A stretch of DNA of 64,000 nucleotides from Histoplasma ohiense (lineage: Eukaryota > Ascomycota > Eurotiomycetes > Onygenales > Ajellomycetaceae), in contig JAEVHH010000001.1 in the NCBI GenBank assembly GCA_017607445.1, positions 1,054,001 through 1,118,000 of the forward strand, written 5' to 3'. The translations under genes and the position numbers were made by a program. This document shows positions 61,575-64,000 of this stretch, in pieces (the first letter of the stretch is position 1; each line of letters starts with the position of its first letter). The notes beneath the pieces are model-generated. The model made no database searches and was not told the DNA's origin. It saw only the letters and a list, made by a program, of their open reading frames with translations.

Positions 61575-62899
61575 ATGCCTGGAAAAACCTTGCCGCTCTT
61601 TTCTGTTGCAGAGCTCAAATCACATACGACGGCCAAATCGTGCTACGTAACACGAGGCTCCAAGGTCTACGATGTCACCTCCTTCGTCAACGATCACCCG
61701 GGCGGAGGTGACTTGATCCTGGACTATGCCGGCCAGGACGTTTCTGAGATCATGCGCGACATTCCATCCCACGAACATTCCGAGGCTGCGTATGAGATAT
61801 TGGAGGATCATCATGTTGGGTTCCTCGAAAACCCCCCAGTCTCCAAGATGAATGGTAATGGCGATGCTGCTGCTGCTGCCGCCGCCAAAGGCTCAAATAT
61901 GGATGGAGCGACGGATAGCCCAAAACCGACCTACAGTTCCACAGGCATGTCAAGTGAGGAAGATCTCAATGTCGAAACCGACCTAACCGCGGATTATCGG
62001 ACACATAAGTTCCTGGACCTAAACCGGCCACTCTTTGGACAACTATGGTATGGTGGTTTCACGAAGGATTTCTATCTACAACAGGTTCACCGCCCACGAC
62101 ACTACAAGGGCGGGGAATCCGCTCCCCTGTTTGGGAATTTCCTCGAGCCATTGACGAAGACTGCGTGGTGGATGGTTCCATTGATCTGGTATCCGGCAGC
62201 TGCCTACGGAACGGTTGTGGGCTTCACTGGCTTGCAGAATTATACCGTCGGAGCTGCGTACTGGATTCTGGGCGCGTTCCTTTGCACTCTGGTTGAATAT
62301 GGCCTGCACCGATTTATTTTCCATATGGAAACGTATGAAGCCCCATGAACTCCCTTCTCCAGCCGCGAATCCTTATCTGGTCGACTTACTAACACGTCGA
62401 AAAATAGATATTTGCCTAATAATCGCGTTGGACTGAGTCTACACTTCCTTGCGCACGGTATCCACCACTACCTCCCCATGGACAAATATCGCCTTGTCAT
62501 GCCCCCAACACTATTCATCATACTTGCAACACCTTTCTACTATCTCTCAAAATCCGTCTTCTTCTATAACTGGTACGCAGCCTTGACCGTTTTCTCGGGT
62601 GGAGTATTCGAATACGTATGCTATGACATGACACATTACTTCCTCCACCATCGCAGGTATGTGTTTAATCCATCATATTGCTGTCCAGAGCAATGCCCAA
62701 CTCTCTTTCTATTTTCAACCAAGCTTACGAATTAAATCTTCCCCCCAATAGTCTCCCGTCATACTACAAGCAACTCAAGAAATATCACCTCCAACACCAT
62801 TTTGCCGATTACAATAATGGTTTCGGCGTCAGCAGCCGCTTCTGGGACAAAGTATTTGGCACAGAACTCCCGCCTCTCCAGCCCGTTAAGGTCGAATGA
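61575..62899 (+). CDS. scs7: Sphingolipid fatty-acid 2-hydroxylase (Scs7)
   Basis: ER membrane di-iron oxygenase that adds the 2-hydroxyl group to the very long fatty acid of ceramide. Predicted exons are 61575-62332, 62408-62656 and 62752-62899, giving 384 residues, the family length. Introns are 75 nt (CTAAC branch) and 95 nt. Residues 5-85 form a cytochrome b5 domain with the haem motif NDHPGGGDLILDYAG (His41) and the second haem ligand in PSHEHSEAAY. An Ala/Ser linker follows. The hydroxylase domain has the histidine boxes that hold iron: HRFIFH, HFLAHGIHHYLPMD, HYFLHHR and HLQHHFAD. Several hydrophobic helices are present (PLIWYPAAAYGTVVGFTG, PPTLFIILATPFYYL). Junctions give HME|TYLPNNRVG and LHHR|SLPSYYK. 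It ends PLQPVKVE. Confidence 0.95.
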
Positions 62900-63964
62900 A
62901 TTCTCAGCCCAGCATATTTAACTTTATTGAAGTCGCGCCCCGTCTATCAGATAGGACAATCATCATCTACACCCCACTCAGAGCCCTACTCAGAACCCTA
63001 GTTTTGGTTACTGGATTTTTTTTTCTCCCTCATTCAGTATCCCCCGTCGCTTACATTCTCTCGGTACATGGATTATGGCTACGAAAGCCAACAAACCGCC
63101 AGCCTCCCGCCGCTTCTTCTCTTTCCCCTCCTTCTTGCTACTTAATTGATATATATGACTATATACCCGTTTCCCCCCAAACACGAAATCCGAAGTCCAG
63201 GCGCGTTTTTACTACGCACGGACGCTGTCCCATTATTTTGTTCGATCTCGCATAGGATAATCATCTTTTTCTCGTTTCTTCTCAATTCCTTTAATTCTTT
63301 TTTGCTTTCTTCTTTCTGTTCTCTCACCTTGTTCGAGCTACTTTTGAATCTCCGATATATTACAATGTGACTGGATCCATCTTTTTTAATGAAACGTTGT
63401 ATCTTATAACTTATAACTGTAAGAATCCTATTTAATGTCCCTCGGGGCTGCCAGCTTTTTTTTTTTTTTTCCCTTATCAACATATGAATTTGAATTTGCT
63501 TGCTTCTAGTAGTTACGGGGGGAGTCTTCGGTCGACATGGCTCTCATAATCGTGCCCCATTCGGTAAGTAGCTTGCCATTTCAGTTTTCGTGGATATCCC
63601 AAGGCTGCTTCTCAGCGATTGCACGATAGCTCAGTAGCATAGCGGTGGCGATCTAAATCACATGATTTATATAGCCGCTGACTGCATCGATGTTTGGACA
63701 CAACGTCTACTCGTCGACGACAACGTCAAAAAACGAAGACGGCATCGAACGGAACCAGCAGTGAAGGTTCATAGCACTACGCTATTCGAAATAACATCGA
63801 AGTATTGTTATAAGAGGGCCTTTAGGGCTTGTTTCTGTTAGCGCTGTAGTTCAAGAAGGGTTCGCTCGCCTAACCCTCTTCGTTGTCCTCTCTAACGCAG
63901 TAAAAGTGAACAATTCTTCCTACCTCCCCTTCCTTCCGACGGTCGTATTCAACCTATCTTCGCC
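62900..63964. other. Intergenic region after scs7
   Basis: No gene is supported. It contains the scs7 3' end and, near the right, probable leader sequence of the gene starting at 63965, including CTAAC...CAG-like sequence near 63870-63900 that could mark a 5'-leader intron. A T tract is at about 63456-63470. A short ATG frame at 63538 ends in a GTAAGT donor-like site, but no matching exon was found. Confidence 0.45.
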
Positions 63965-64000
63965 ATGTCAGGTATTGATGTCGAGGCTCTTCTTGAGTCT
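63965..64000 (+). CDS. Start of a gene cut by the right edge
   Basis: An ATG in good context (CGCCATGTC) opens a frame of 12 codons, MSGIDVEALLES, to the end of the window. This resembles, from memory only, the start of fungal CC1/Rsd1-type RNA-binding splicing factors, but 12 residues cannot prove it. The pyrimidine-rich stretch just before it supports a real start. Confidence 0.45.
   Translation, partial: MSGIDVEALLES

Noticed and set aside
63628..63700. tRNA-like GATAGCTCAGTAGCATAGCGGTGGCG segment
   Set aside because: It resembles a D-arm, but I find no matching anticodon stem, GTTCRA T-loop or closing acceptor stem.

Overview
This is a nuclear window from a filamentous ascomycete. The evidence is short introns (about 55 to 140 nt, most GT..AG, many with a CTAAC/CTGAC/CTAAT branch site), a UPC2-type Zn2Cys6 regulator, a long acidic protein of a kind I associate with Eurotiomycetes, and fungal forms of choline kinase, delta-COP, Kap104 and Scs7. 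Eurotiomycetes is the best fit. The wide spacing between genes would suit the Onygenales, but the genus cannot be fixed by eye.

Layout, left to right: an unresolved coding fragment (about 0.6-1.1 kb, -); a Gcn5-type acetyltransferase with bromodomain (1.7-3.0 kb, +); an auxin-efflux-carrier family membrane protein (4.75-6.9 kb, +); a possible small tail-anchored protein (8.0-8.3 kb, +); choline kinase (10.8-13.9 kb, +); a UCH37-type ubiquitin hydrolase (14.7-15.9 kb, -); a UPC2-like Zn2Cys6 regulator (19.7-21.7 kb, -) with nearly 12 kb of gene-poor DNA upstream; transportin Kap104 (33.4-36.5 kb, -); a Sac-domain phosphoinositide phosphatase (38.3-41.4 kb, -); a NIPA/DUF803 membrane protein (43.6-45.2 kb, -); delta-COP (46.8-48.6 kb, -), divergent from a large acidic protein of unknown function (49.1-52.0 kb, +); a BTB-like protein (53.7-55.5 kb, -); an orotidine-phosphate-decarboxylase-like protein without the catalytic residues (56.9-58.4 kb, -); fatty-acid 2-hydroxylase Scs7 (61.6-62.9 kb, +); and the first 12 codons of another gene at the right edge.

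The genes do not form an obvious cluster. Several belong to lipid and membrane traffic (choline kinase, Sac phosphatase, delta-COP, Scs7), others to gene regulation and protein turnover (Gcn5, Zn2Cys6 factor, UCH37, Kap104). I rebuilt exon structures by hand from splice sites and reading-frame continuity. They are predictions, but in each multi-exon gene all junctions join in frame and restore recognisable or plausible protein sequence. The most unusual items are the OMP-decarboxylase-like pseudoenzyme, a GC-AG intron needed to read the Zn2Cys6 gene, a delta-COP gene whose first coding exon is only the ATG, and the long gene-poor tract around the Zn2Cys6 regulator.
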